A stretch of 15,473 bases of DNA from Shewanella sp. (lineage in GTDB: Bacteria; Pseudomonadota; Gammaproteobacteria; Enterobacterales; Shewanellaceae). The DNA is taken from the NCBI GenBank assembly GCA_004195335.1, contig SDWK01000684.1, positions 1-15,473 on the forward strand, in the 5' to 3' direction. The position numbers and the translations under genes are program-made. Under the pieces are notes generated by a model. The model was not told the origin of the DNA. It was given only the letters and a program-made list of their open reading frames with translations, and made no database searches. This document shows, in pieces, positions 1-6,311 of this stretch (position 1 is its first letter; each line of letters starts with the position of its first letter).

Positions 1-273
1 ATGATTGATGTGAATCGGTTGCCTTTATCGAGTGCGGTGACTGAGTCTGTGTCGAAGGATGAAGCATTAAACTACGCACTGATGGGCGGAGAAGATTACG
101 AGTTACTGTTTACCGTACCCGAAGCGCAGAAGGGAGCACTCGAAACTGCCTTGGCCAATGCTGGCGTCCAGTTTACTCAAATAGGGCAGATCACCACCGG
201 CGATGCAGTAAAATTAATTCGCGATGGAGAGCGTTTTATTCCTAAAAATATCACTTTCGAGCACTTTTTTTGA
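1..273 (+). CDS. thiL: Thiamine-monophosphate kinase, C-terminal part (5' truncated by window edge)
   Basis: This is the last 90 residues of ThiL, which phosphorylates thiamine monophosphate to thiamine diphosphate with ATP in the cytoplasm. The diagnostic stretch is GGEDYELLFTVP at residues 29-40 of the visible part, which matches the conserved ThiL segment SGGEDYELCFTVP of E. coli. The ATG at base 1 is an internal methionine, because ThiL is normally about 320 residues and the N-terminal ATP-binding half is missing, so the gene begins upstream of the window. Its TGA stop (271-273) shares its last base with the ATG of pgpA (TGATG), a usual sign of translational coupling. The thiL-pgpA pair is commonly preceded by nusB in gammaproteobacteria; that part is not visible here. 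Confidence 0.95.
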   Translation: MIDVNRLPLSSAVTESVSKDEALNYALMGGEDYELLFTVPEAQKGALETALANAGVQFTQIGQITTGDAVKLIRDGERFIPKNITFEHFF

Positions 274-767
274 TGAATATATTTTCCAAAGATAAAGCTT
301 TAGCTCGTCTTTCACTCCGTAATCCTGTTCATTTTTTGGCATTAGGCTTTGGTTCTGGAATGGCGGCGAAAGCGCCCGGCACCTTCGGCACCTTAGCTGC
401 AATCCCTCTATATCTGCTTATGGCACCATTGAGCTTGCCTTGGTACTTAGCATTAACCTTTATCAGTGTGATTGCCGGTTTTTATATCTGCGACAAGGCC
501 GCTAAAGATATGGGTGTGCATGACCATGGTGCAATTGTCTGGGATGAAGTTGCCGGTCTGCTGATCACTATGATTGCAGCGCCAGCGGGTTGGTTTTGGT
601 TGCTGGTTGGATTCGCCCTGTTTCGTTTTTTCGATATCTTAAAGCCATGGCCCATTCGTTGGTTAGATGCCAAGGTAGAAGGTGGCTTTGGCATCATGAT
701 AGATGATGTGCTTGCAGGTATTTTCGCCTTTGGTTGTCTGCAGGGCCTAGCCTACTACTGGGGTTAG
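273..767 (+). CDS. pgpA: Phosphatidylglycerophosphatase A
   Basis: PgpA dephosphorylates phosphatidylglycerophosphate to phosphatidylglycerol at the inner membrane. The 164-residue protein is close to the usual length of about 170. It carries the family motifs: PGTFGTLAAIP at 35-45, GVHDHGAIVWDE at 81-92, RFFDILKPWP at 118-127 and an acidic pair DD at 144-145 in IMIDDVLAGI. The acidic and histidine residues are those expected to bind Mg2+ and substrate. Hydrophobic segments near 41-70, 94-117 and 146-162 fit an integral membrane protein. I chose the ATG at 273, which overlaps the thiL stop by one base. A TTG at 270 is in frame but lies in a T-run with no ribosome site, so initiation probably depends on coupling to thiL. 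Confidence 0.95.
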   Translation: MNIFSKDKALARLSLRNPVHFLALGFGSGMAAKAPGTFGTLAAIPLYLLMAPLSLPWYLALTFISVIAGFYICDKAAKDMGVHDHGAIVWDEVAGLLITMIAAPAGWFWLLVGFALFRFFDILKPWPIRWLDAKVEGGFGIMIDDVLAGIFAFGCLQGLAYYWG

Positions 768-784
768 ACTCATTTATGCTTTCT

Positions 785-822
785 AAGCTTGTGGCACTTA
801 GCATCAGTGCCAAAGTGCTTTT
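785..822 (+). terminator. Probable intrinsic terminator after pgpA
   Basis: A perfect 7-bp stem TGGCACT (792-798) / AGTGCCA (806-812) encloses a 7-base loop. It can extend through a small internal loop to AAGC (785-788) / GCTT (817-820). A short run of four T follows (819-822), so the U-tract is modest. It begins 17 bases after the pgpA stop, where a transcript end would be expected. Confidence 0.5.
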
Positions 823-1031
823 GAATTGTTGACGGCTCTATCTGTTGTCGTTGAGCTCGGTTTATGCGCTGCATATAAAATTCTTCACTTCTTCACTTCG
901 TCTCAATGCTATTTTTTGTCTACTCAAAATCCCGTGTCGATGCCGTTATTTTGCTCTCCTATCTCTCGAATTGCCGGATAATAAGGTTAATGGGACAGAC
1001 CTTTTTGGTAATACTATTAAAATGACATAGA

Positions 1032-1061
1032 TTGAATAGCGTTAACTTGTAACTCTATTAT
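1032..1061 (+). promoter_or_regulatory. Candidate promoter lying in a 9-bp inverted repeat
   Basis: TTGAAT (1032-1037) is followed after 18 bases by TATTAT (1056-1061), matching sigma-70 hexamers at 4/6 and 5/6 positions. The -35 falls inside the left arm of a perfect inverted repeat, ATTGAATAG (1031-1039) / CTATTCAAT (1062-1070), and the -10 directly abuts the right arm. The dyad could be an operator for an unknown regulator. Transcription would begin near 1068, leaving a leader of about 110 bases before the GTG start at 1178. Confidence 0.35.
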
Positions 1062-1177
1062 CTATTCAATACAGTTAAGGTTATTTAGTGAGTGTGATGA
1101 TGTTGAGCTTGTTTTCAATCAGCTTCTTATCCTTTTCATGCCCTGAACATCGATTGCACCTAATATGGAGATGGACC

Positions 1178-2386
1178 GTGGATCAAACGACCACCAAAGT
1201 GAAGAATATGTATGAGCGATATCCCTACCCGTCTGGAGATCCAACCATGAGGGCGGGGTTCGACATCAGGTTACTCTTGAGCTATGTCGCAAAGAAAAAA
1301 GATTCGGATATGCCCCTTCAAGTTTTAGATGCGGGTTGTGGACGTGGTCCAGGTGTCCTAGGTGCTGCATCACTTCAACCCAATGTGATGTTTACTGCGA
1401 TTGACATAAATAGTGTCGGTTTGGCCGAAGCTCGTGCCAATGCCCAGGCTCGCGGACTGACCAATATTAATTTTGTGCAGGCCGATTTAATGACGTTAGA
1501 GGGCGTCGAGGTACCTCCCGGTGGCTTTGATGTCATCTATTCTTCGGGGGTATTGCATCACTTAGCCGATCCTCAAGTGGGTCTTAACAACCTGACGGAT
1601 ATTCTTGCACCCCATGGTGTTATCTCTTTAATGCTCTATGCCAGTTATGGGCGACAAGCCCTATATCGACTCATTGAAGGGATAGATATTATCTCTTCTA
1701 ATGAAGATGCCATTGAGAGCCGCTTGCCGCTGGCGAGAGCATTGACTGAGGTGGCTGATACTAGCATTTTTAAGGGGAATTATTGGCAAGGCACCTACAG
1801 AAACCCTGATGTCGAGTTTGTCGATACCTGCCTGAATGTCAATGAAGTGAGTTACGATGTCACTTCACTGTGGAACTTCATCGATGAAGCGAAAATGAAG
1901 TTTGTTCGTTGGACTGAACCCGATATCTGGTCAGTGGATAAACGCTTTAAAAACCCTCAACTGTTGGCCAGGTTAAAGGAGCTGAGCCTGTTTGAACAGT
2001 ATAAGGTGATTGAAAGGTTGTTCGAACTGCCCAAATTAGAATTTATAATATGCAAAGCTGACAATTTTGCGGCACCTGAGGTTAGTCTCGATGAGATTGA
2101 ATCGAGTCAATTTGCCGTGAATCCTGAAGCCTCTTTTTCAGTGGAAAAGCGAAACTTAGATCATTCCCAACGAATTGAAGAAGTCAGTTATAAGGTCAGA
2201 AACAAGAAAAGCGAAACGGTAACGGATCCGATTTTGGCTAAAGTGATATTACTTCTTGCTGAACAAACAACGTGTTTCACCGGTGGTGAGATGGTTAATA
2301 TACTCGGTCAGAATGGTGCAGATAAAAACGCGGCTATTGAGGTGATTTACGAATTGCTCGATAAAGAGATTATCTTTATTCCTTAA
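1178..2386 (+). CDS. Class I SAM-dependent methyltransferase, substrate unknown
   Basis: This 402-residue protein has a Rossmann-type methyltransferase core. Motif I is VLDAGCGRGPG at about 49-59, an acidic residue in TAIDIN near 76 probably contacts the ribose of S-adenosylmethionine, QADL near 101-104 is the adenine-side motif, and FDVIYSSGVLHHL near 117-129 is motif IV. Ahead of the core is a conserved-looking segment YERYPYPSGDP at about 12-22, seen in a group of poorly characterised methyltransferases. The C-terminal part (after about 340) could be a small winged-helix-like domain, but this is a guess from its helix-rich pattern. I chose GTG 1178 because GGAG lies 7 bases upstream (1167-1170). 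The longer frame from GTG 1088 would add 30 unrelated residues. It is convergent with recN and I cannot name its substrate. Confidence 0.85.
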   Translation: MDQTTTKVKNMYERYPYPSGDPTMRAGFDIRLLLSYVAKKKDSDMPLQVLDAGCGRGPGVLGAASLQPNVMFTAIDINSVGLAEARANAQARGLTNINFVQADLMTLEGVEVPPGGFDVIYSSGVLHHLADPQVGLNNLTDILAPHGVISLMLYASYGRQALYRLIEGIDIISSNEDAIESRLPLARALTEVADTSIFKGNYWQGTYRNPDVEFVDTCLNVNEVSYDVTSLWNFIDEAKMKFVRWTEPDIWSVDKRFKNPQLLARLKELSLFEQYKVIERLFELPKLEFIICKADNFAAPEVSLDEIESSQFAVNPEASFSVEKRNLDHSQRIEEVSYKVRNKKSETVTDPILAKVILLLAEQTTCFTGGEMVNILGQNGADKNAAIEVIYELLDKEIIFIP

Positions 2387-2394
2387 AGAATCAG

Positions 2395-2424
2395 ATGAAG
2401 GTAGAAGGATACTTCTATCTTCAT
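2395..2424. terminator. Strong hairpin between convergent genes, possible bidirectional terminator
   Basis: A 13-bp stem, ATGAAG (2395-2400), one G-T wobble, TAGAAG (2402-2407), pairs with CTTCTA (2412-2417) and CTTCAT (2419-2424) around a GATA tetraloop. It sits 8 bases after the methyltransferase stop and about 100 bases beyond the recN stop. No clear T-run follows on either strand, so intrinsic termination is not assured. It may instead protect or process the 3' ends. Confidence 0.4.
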
Positions 2425-2443
2425 ATGTCAGCTCTTCTTATAC

Positions 2444-2487
2444 CTTGTTTACCGTTAAACTTGATTGTTATCGTTTAACTAACCAAG
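2444..2487. repeat. Imperfect inverted repeat in the convergent gap
   Basis: GTTAAAC (2454-2460) and GTTTAAC (2473-2479) are perfect inverted arms around a 12-base spacer. Outer arms CTTG (2444-2447) and CAAG (2484-2487) extend the dyad with mismatches between. It lies downstream of the recN stop and may help end the recN transcript, but it lacks a following T-run. Confidence 0.3.
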
Positions 2488-2521
2488 TTGTTATGCCGTT
2501 TCCTTACTATTCTCTTACTAA

Positions 2522-4183
2522 CTAAGAGTGTAAAAGCTCTTTTGCATTAGCCAATGTGTTGTTGGTGATAACATCACCTCCGAGCAATCTTGCCAGCTCT
2601 TCAATACGTTGTGTCTTATCTAAAGGCACCATTGAGGTTTCAGTTTTCCCGGCTTTGGTCTGCTTATTGACAAACATATGTTGATGACCCTTACCAGCCA
2701 CTTGAGGTAAGTGAGTCACGCAAAGAACTTGAGTCGACTCGCCTAAACTACGAAGCATTTTCCCCACGACTGCTGCGGTCGGGCCCGATATCCCTACATC
2801 GACTTCGTCGAATATCAGCGTAGGCGTAGAGACTTTCTTGGCGGTGATCACCTGAATACCTAAACCAATACGTGACAATTCACCACCCGAAGCGACTTTA
2901 GATATTGGTTGTAATGGTTGCCCAGGGTTAGTGGTAACCAGAAACTCGATGCTGTCACAGCCGTTAGGGGAGATATGGGATTCGTTGAAGTTTACTGAGA
3001 TGCAGAACTTTCCCTTCGGCATACTCAATTCGTGAATAGATTGCGTGACTTTTTTATCAAGTTCTTTGGCATAACGGATGCGGCTCAGGCTGAGTCTTTT
3101 CGCATGGGCGACGAAACTCTCCCGACTCGCATCGACCTGCTGCTGCAACGAAGTGAGTGCGTCTTCGTCGGAGTCGAGTGACACAAGCTCGCCGACCAGT
3201 GCTTGGTGATGTGCGTAGAGTTCATTAGGGTTAACATGATGTTTTCTAGATAACTGCATGACTTTCGACAACCGTTGTTCGAGGTAAGTAAAATGCTCCG
3301 GGTCGAGTTCTAATCCATCAAGATACCGCTCAAGTTCGCTACTGCTTTCCTGAACTTGAATGAGTGCTTCGTTGAGCATGTTAACTACACAACCTAGTTG
3401 CGGATCATAGGCCTCCAATTGTTGAGCTTGGCCTATCCCAGCGTTGATGAGTGATTCTACACTGCCTTGATCGTTGTCTTGCAATATAAACAGTTCATTA
3501 CGGCATGCTTCAATCAGTGCCGTTCCATTTGCCAGCTTCTTATGTTCAGCCTCTATCTGTTCAAATTCATCCTTGGATAGGGCAAATTCGTTTAATTCTT
3601 CAACCTGATATTGAAGCAGTTGTTTTCTGGCTAGGTGTTCATGCTGCGATTGTTGCAGTGCCTTAAGTTCTTTTTCGATAAGCTTACACCGCTGAAAACT
3701 GCTCGATACAGACTCTAGCAATAGCCTATGGTTGGCGTAACTGTCGAGTAAGGTCAGTTGGTGTTCACTTTTTAGCATGGCATGGTGAGCATGCTGGCCG
3801 TGGATCCCAATTAAGAGTTGCCCAAGGTTTTTTATTTGGGCTAATGGAACTGGGTTACCATTGATATAGGCTCTGGAGCGGCCATCAGAGCTGATAGTTC
3901 GTCTTAAGATACACTCGTGTTCTAACTCAAGGTCATTATCTTCAAGCCATCGCTTCGCCAGTGGCACATCACTCAAAGAAAATCGGGCACTAAACTCTGC
4001 CTTACTGGCCCCAGGTCTGAGGGTATTGGCATCGGCTCGATTACCCAAGCAGAGACCCAATGCATCAATTGCTATTGACTTACCCGCCCCCGTTTCTCCC
4101 GTAATGCTCGTCATTCCAGGTTTAAAATCAAGTTCGAGAAAGCGGACTATGGCAAAGTTATTGATACTGAGTTGGCAAAGCAT
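2522..4183 (-). CDS. recN: DNA repair protein RecN (SMC-like ATPase)
   Basis: RecN is a cohesin-like ATPase of the SMC family that acts in recombinational repair of double-strand breaks. The 553-residue length equals that of E. coli RecN. The Walker A motif GETGAGKS is at 29-36, the ABC signature SGGELSR at 432-438, and the Walker B motif LIFDEVD ends at residue 462, followed by GISGPTAAVVGK. The middle (about 160-370) is rich in Glu, Gln, Leu and Lys and fits the short antiparallel coiled coil of the family. The ATG at 4183 has AGGA about 8 bases upstream, and the N-terminus MLCQLSINNFAIV aligns with the E. coli start. Two LexA boxes overlap its promoter, so it should be SOS-induced. The E. 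coli protein ends in LAA, reported as a ClpXP signal; this one ends in LLHS, so that turnover tag may be absent. Confidence 0.97.
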   Translation of the reverse strand: MLCQLSINNFAIVRFLELDFKPGMTSITGETGAGKSIAIDALGLCLGNRADANTLRPGASKAEFSARFSLSDVPLAKRWLEDNDLELEHECILRRTISSDGRSRAYINGNPVPLAQIKNLGQLLIGIHGQHAHHAMLKSEHQLTLLDSYANHRLLLESVSSSFQRCKLIEKELKALQQSQHEHLARKQLLQYQVEELNEFALSKDEFEQIEAEHKKLANGTALIEACRNELFILQDNDQGSVESLINAGIGQAQQLEAYDPQLGCVVNMLNEALIQVQESSSELERYLDGLELDPEHFTYLEQRLSKVMQLSRKHHVNPNELYAHHQALVGELVSLDSDEDALTSLQQQVDASRESFVAHAKRLSLSRIRYAKELDKKVTQSIHELSMPKGKFCISVNFNESHISPNGCDSIEFLVTTNPGQPLQPISKVASGGELSRIGLGIQVITAKKVSTPTLIFDEVDVGISGPTAAVVGKMLRSLGESTQVLCVTHLPQVAGKGHQHMFVNKQTKAGKTETSMVPLDKTQRIEELARLLGGDVITNNTLANAKELLHS

Positions 4184-4203
4184 AGCGACATCCTTTGTAA
4201 AGG

Positions 4204-4223
4204 TACTGTGTTTTTAAACAGTA
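4204..4223 (-). promoter_or_regulatory. LexA (SOS) box, proximal, over the recN -10
   Basis: Read on the minus strand this is TACTGTTTAAAAACACAGTA, a perfect CTGT-N8-ACAG half-site pair with TA flanks. It overlaps the recN -10 hexamer. A pair of LexA sites in front of recN is also the arrangement known from E. coli, which gives tight repression and strong induction after DNA damage. Confidence 0.88.
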
Positions 4224-4247
4224 TATACTGATTTTATATACAGTAAA
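4220..4247 (-). promoter_or_regulatory. recN sigma-70 promoter
   Basis: On the minus strand, TTTACT (4247-4242) is the -35 and TATACT (4225-4220) the -10, separated by 16 bases. Both hexamers lie within or against the two LexA boxes, so bound repressor would block RNA polymerase. The start codon is about 37 bases beyond the -10. Confidence 0.7.
4226..4245 (-). promoter_or_regulatory. LexA (SOS) box, distal, over the recN -35
   Basis: Read on the minus strand this is TACTGTATATAAAATCAGTA, which fits CTGT-N8-ACAG with a single change in the second half-site (TCAG for ACAG) and a consensus-like AT-rich core with flanking TA on both sides. It covers the recN -35 and the spacer. The centre-to-centre distance to the other box is 22 bp, about two helical turns, so two LexA dimers would sit on the same face of the DNA. 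Confidence 0.85.
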
Positions 4248-4278
4248 GCTTTGTGTGAATATTGCTCGATTATGTCTG

Positions 4279-5238
4279 TCAGTGAATTTTTAGCAATGAT
4301 TCAATGATCGGTAGCGTCAAGATACTGAATAAGGTACCCAACACAATCGCCAGAGCACTAATCTGCGCTTTGACTTGGTATCTATGGGCCAGCAGATAGA
4401 CACTGGCCGCAGTGGGAAGTGAAGCTAAAATGACTCCCATGATCAGGTAGTCTCCTTCGATGGAGAAGGCTGATAATAAAATGTAGGCAAGAAAGGGCTG
4501 AATGATCAGCTTGCAGAGATTAATCCAGCTTAATTCCATAAGTAGATTTATCTTATCGGTGTGTTCGTGCTGAGCGGTAGTTCGAGCCTTCGCCAGTACC
4601 ATACCGATAGCAAAAAGTGCACAGGGGCTAGAACTCATGCCGATCTGTTTTATCATCATAGATACGGCATCGAACATCTGTATCTGTAACGCTGAAAGAA
4701 TAACGCCTATGCCACTGCCAATGACGATTGGGTTCTGTAGTAGGGACTGGGTAATGGTTAATAGCGGAGGTTGCTTTTTTTCGCCCTGATACAGTTCCAA
4801 AGTTACCAGTACGATTGCAAATACCACCACCGACAATAAACTCGCTATCGCTGCCGCCGCAAACGCGCTTTGTTGATCTGGAAACATCATAGAAAGTAAT
4901 GGAATGCCAATGAATGCAGTGTTGCCGAAGGTGGTGTTTAACGCTCGAACCGCGGCAATATCTGAACGATTCTTATTAGTGAAGAGGGAGATTGCGGCTA
5001 CCAATAAGTAAGTCAGTAGCATCGCGATACTGTAACCGGCAATGAATCCCCATTGAAGGATCTCCTCTATGGGGGTCTGCGCCAATGCGAACAACATGAT
5101 AGCCGGGAAGGCGATGTAATAGACATATTGGTTCAACACTTGATCGGTTTCGACTGGCAGCACTCTGAGCCTTTGGGTCAGAGAACCTAATAACATGATC
5201 CCAAGAACAGAAAATAGTGGGGTTAAGATTGGCGACAT
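4279..5238 (-). CDS. AEC (auxin efflux carrier) family transporter
   Basis: This 319-residue inner-membrane protein is almost wholly made of hydrophobic helices, about ten in number with a cytoplasmic break near the middle, as in the AEC family. Family-type signatures are FGNTAFIGIPLL in the N-terminal half and ASLPTAASVYLLAHRY near the C-terminus, both likely to be intramembrane crossover segments. Bacterial AEC proteins export or import organic anions such as malate, but the substrate cannot be read from the sequence. I chose the ATG at 5238 because AGGG lies 9 bases upstream. An in-frame ATG at 5247 sits directly against that AGGG and leaves no spacing. The gene lies upstream of recN on the same strand, but the LexA-controlled promoter between them makes recN an independent unit. 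A REP-like palindrome lies about 30 bases before the start codon. Confidence 0.88.
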   Translation of the reverse strand: MSPILTPLFSVLGIMLLGSLTQRLRVLPVETDQVLNQYVYYIAFPAIMLFALAQTPIEEILQWGFIAGYSIAMLLTYLLVAAISLFTNKNRSDIAAVRALNTTFGNTAFIGIPLLSMMFPDQQSAFAAAAIASLLSVVVFAIVLVTLELYQGEKKQPPLLTITQSLLQNPIVIGSGIGVILSALQIQMFDAVSMMIKQIGMSSSPCALFAIGMVLAKARTTAQHEHTDKINLLMELSWINLCKLIIQPFLAYILLSAFSIEGDYLIMGVILASLPTAASVYLLAHRYQVKAQISALAIVLGTLFSILTLPIIESLLKIH

Positions 5239-5268
5239 CAATACCATCCCTGAAACGATTGATTGTTA

Positions 5269-5324
5269 TATACCCAAACAACCTCGAAATGCAGGATTCA
5301 GCATGTCGAGGTCGCTTGAGTATA
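5269..5324. repeat. REP-like intergenic palindrome
   Basis: The core is ACCTCGA (5281-5287) / TCGAGGT (5306-5312), with an inner pair ATGC (5289-5292) / GCAT (5301-5304) after one mismatch and an 8-base loop. Outer arms TATACCCAAAC (5269-5279) and GCTTGAGTATA (5314-5324) continue the pairing with only scattered mismatches, giving a 56-base imperfect palindrome. Ends of the form TATAC-CAA with an ACCTC inner arm look like short repeats I recall from Shewanella and Vibrio intergenic regions. That recollection is unverified here, since only one copy is visible. Confidence 0.55.
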
Positions 5325-5332
5325 GATACCAT

Positions 5333-5362
5333 AAAACTTAGGGATGTTGGTATTACCCTAAG
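5333..5362 (-). terminator. Probable intrinsic terminator for the barA-yjaG transcript
   Basis: On the minus strand CTTAGGG (5362-5356) pairs perfectly with CCCTAAG (5343-5337) across a 12-base loop and is followed at once by TTTTAT. An alternative pairing, ATACC (5326-5330) with GGTAT (5349-5353), overlaps it. The position, between the last minus-strand gene of the barA cluster and the transporter gene, suits a transcript end. Confidence 0.5.
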
Positions 5363-5418
5363 GTCTTAATACGTCGTTATTTTTTATATGAATGGTTTCT
5401 AAATAGTTAGCGTGTGAA

Positions 5419-5448
5419 GCAAGACGAATGAAGCTTAATTCGACTTGC
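5419..5448. repeat. Hairpin downstream of the 70-residue unknown gene
   Basis: GCAAG (5419-5423) and CGAAT (5425-5429) pair with ATTCG (5438-5442) and CTTGC (5444-5448), with one A-A mismatch and an 8-base loop holding the palindrome AAGCTT. It starts about 25 bases beyond the stop of the 70-residue gene. It lacks a T-run in the direction of that gene, so it may be an mRNA-stabilising stem rather than a terminator. Confidence 0.4.
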
Positions 5449-5472
5449 CTCTCGTCGTTGATGGGGCCTTGG

Positions 5473-5685
5473 CTATCTTTTTCCACTATCATTCTTAGCT
5501 GTCTTTGCCGCTAACAAACTCACTATTAGGGGAGGCAGAATGCCAAGTTCTTGATAGAGTTTCACTTGTCTCCTTAATTCAAACAAAGAGCCTATACGGC
5601 TCTGAGCCCCAATGATGAGTTTCCAAGTGTCAGTCAAACCTTCTGAACTTGTCAGAATATGACTTTCATAAATCAATTTACGCAT
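5473..5685 (-). CDS. Small hypothetical protein, 70 residues
   Basis: I do not recognise this protein. It begins 14 bases after the yjaG stop on the same strand and would be the last gene of the barA-yjaG cluster. The sequence has a basic, mixed N-terminal half with several Ser and Arg residues and one hydrophobic stretch near 47-60 (ELGILPPLIVSLLA), followed by a Lys- and Arg-rich tail, which could make it a small membrane-associated protein. The ribosome site is weak (only a TAAG just before the ATG), so it may depend on translation of yjaG. Support comes from its tight spacing and orientation; the possibility that it is not translated remains. Confidence 0.5.
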   Translation of the reverse strand: MRKLIYESHILTSSEGLTDTWKLIIGAQSRIGSLFELRRQVKLYQELGILPPLIVSLLAAKTAKNDSGKR

Positions 5686-5699
5686 ACTTATCGTAAAGG

Positions 5700-6311
5700 C
5701 TAAACTTCAGCTGTTGCTATGCCAATATTAGACACGCCAGCCTCAATGATCTCCGTGCGTAATGCCTTTATAAATCCAGCATCCAATTTAGGGGCGTCCT
5801 CGATAAGTTGCAGTAGAGAGTCTTGAAGCGTCTTCTCTTCTACCATGACTTCATGATTAAAAATGTAATCATCGAAAGCATCTTCGTCCATATCTATATC
5901 TACATCAGAAATGGCTTCGATATAGTTTGCGACGGTACTTGACGACAGCTTACTGATATTGACGATATCCTCCTCAACTTTCCCTTGTATGGCACCAAGG
6001 AGTGAAATGAGTGCTGTGGATGCGTCCATTGCCGGGTAGACACCGTAGACATCGAAGTCAGCAGCATCTGGCGTGTTAAGCTCTAATCTTTCCAGATAGA
6101 TATCAATATTTAGTTTGAGTTTTTGATCATAGCAAGATTGCCATAATAGGTTTAAGACTGTGTCTAAAACCTGAGGGTCGCCAAATTCGCAAACTTGAGA
6201 AAAAAGCTGATAATTGGGGAGCATACGTTGGCATAAGGCAATAGCAAATACTTTCTTTTGTTGGAAATCTAATGCTTTTACACGCTTAAAGAAGCCTGGT
6301 TTGATTGTCAT
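5700..6311 (-). CDS. yjaG: YjaG family protein (DUF416)
   Basis: This 203-residue protein matches the E. coli YjaG/DUF416 family from end to end: CQRMLPNYQLF at 27-37 corresponds to CERMYPNYAMF, then DFDVYGVYPAMDA at 85-97 and EAGVSNIGIA near the C-terminus. It has no signal peptide or membrane segment and is likely cytosolic and largely helical. An acidic patch lies around 136-147. The family has no established biochemical role that I know. Its start lies 26 bases inside the end of barA, so the two are probably co-transcribed and translationally coupled. No clear Shine-Dalgarno sequence precedes the ATG, which fits coupling. In E. coli yjaG is not beside barA, so this adjacency is a lineage feature. 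Confidence 0.88.
   Translation of the reverse strand: MTIKPGFFKRVKALDFQQKKVFAIALCQRMLPNYQLFSQVCEFGDPQVLDTVLNLLWQSCYDQKLKLNIDIYLERLELNTPDAADFDVYGVYPAMDASTALISLLGAIQGKVEEDIVNISKLSSSTVANYIEAISDVDIDMDEDAFDDYIFNHEVMVEEKTLQDSLLQLIEDAPKLDAGFIKALRTEIIEAGVSNIGIATAEV

Larger units (their letters stand above)
768..1177. other. Noncoding gap between pgpA and the methyltransferase gene
   Basis: This 410-base stretch holds the probable pgpA terminator near its start and a candidate promoter in an inverted repeat at 1031-1070. The middle (about 830-1020) is AT-rich and has no gene I can support. An open frame at 845-1030 has no ribosome site and no recognisable protein signature. A short segment around 984-1005 contains AAGGT and ACCTT arms flanking TAATGGGACAG and may be a remnant of a dispersed repeat, but that is only a suspicion. 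Confidence 0.5.

Noticed and set aside
845..1030. 61-codon open frame in the gap after pgpA
   Set aside because: No ribosome site, low-complexity Leu/Ser/Cys content and no family signature; it may be a repeat remnant but not a supported gene.
5239..5247. Alternative start of the AEC transporter at ATG 5247
   Set aside because: AGGG lies directly against this ATG with no spacing, while it is 9 bases from the ATG at 5238.
4976..5332. 118-codon minus-strand frame overlapping the AEC transporter start
   Set aside because: It overlaps a clear membrane protein in another frame and runs through the palindromic repeat; the Arg- and His-rich composition looks like an antisense-frame artefact.
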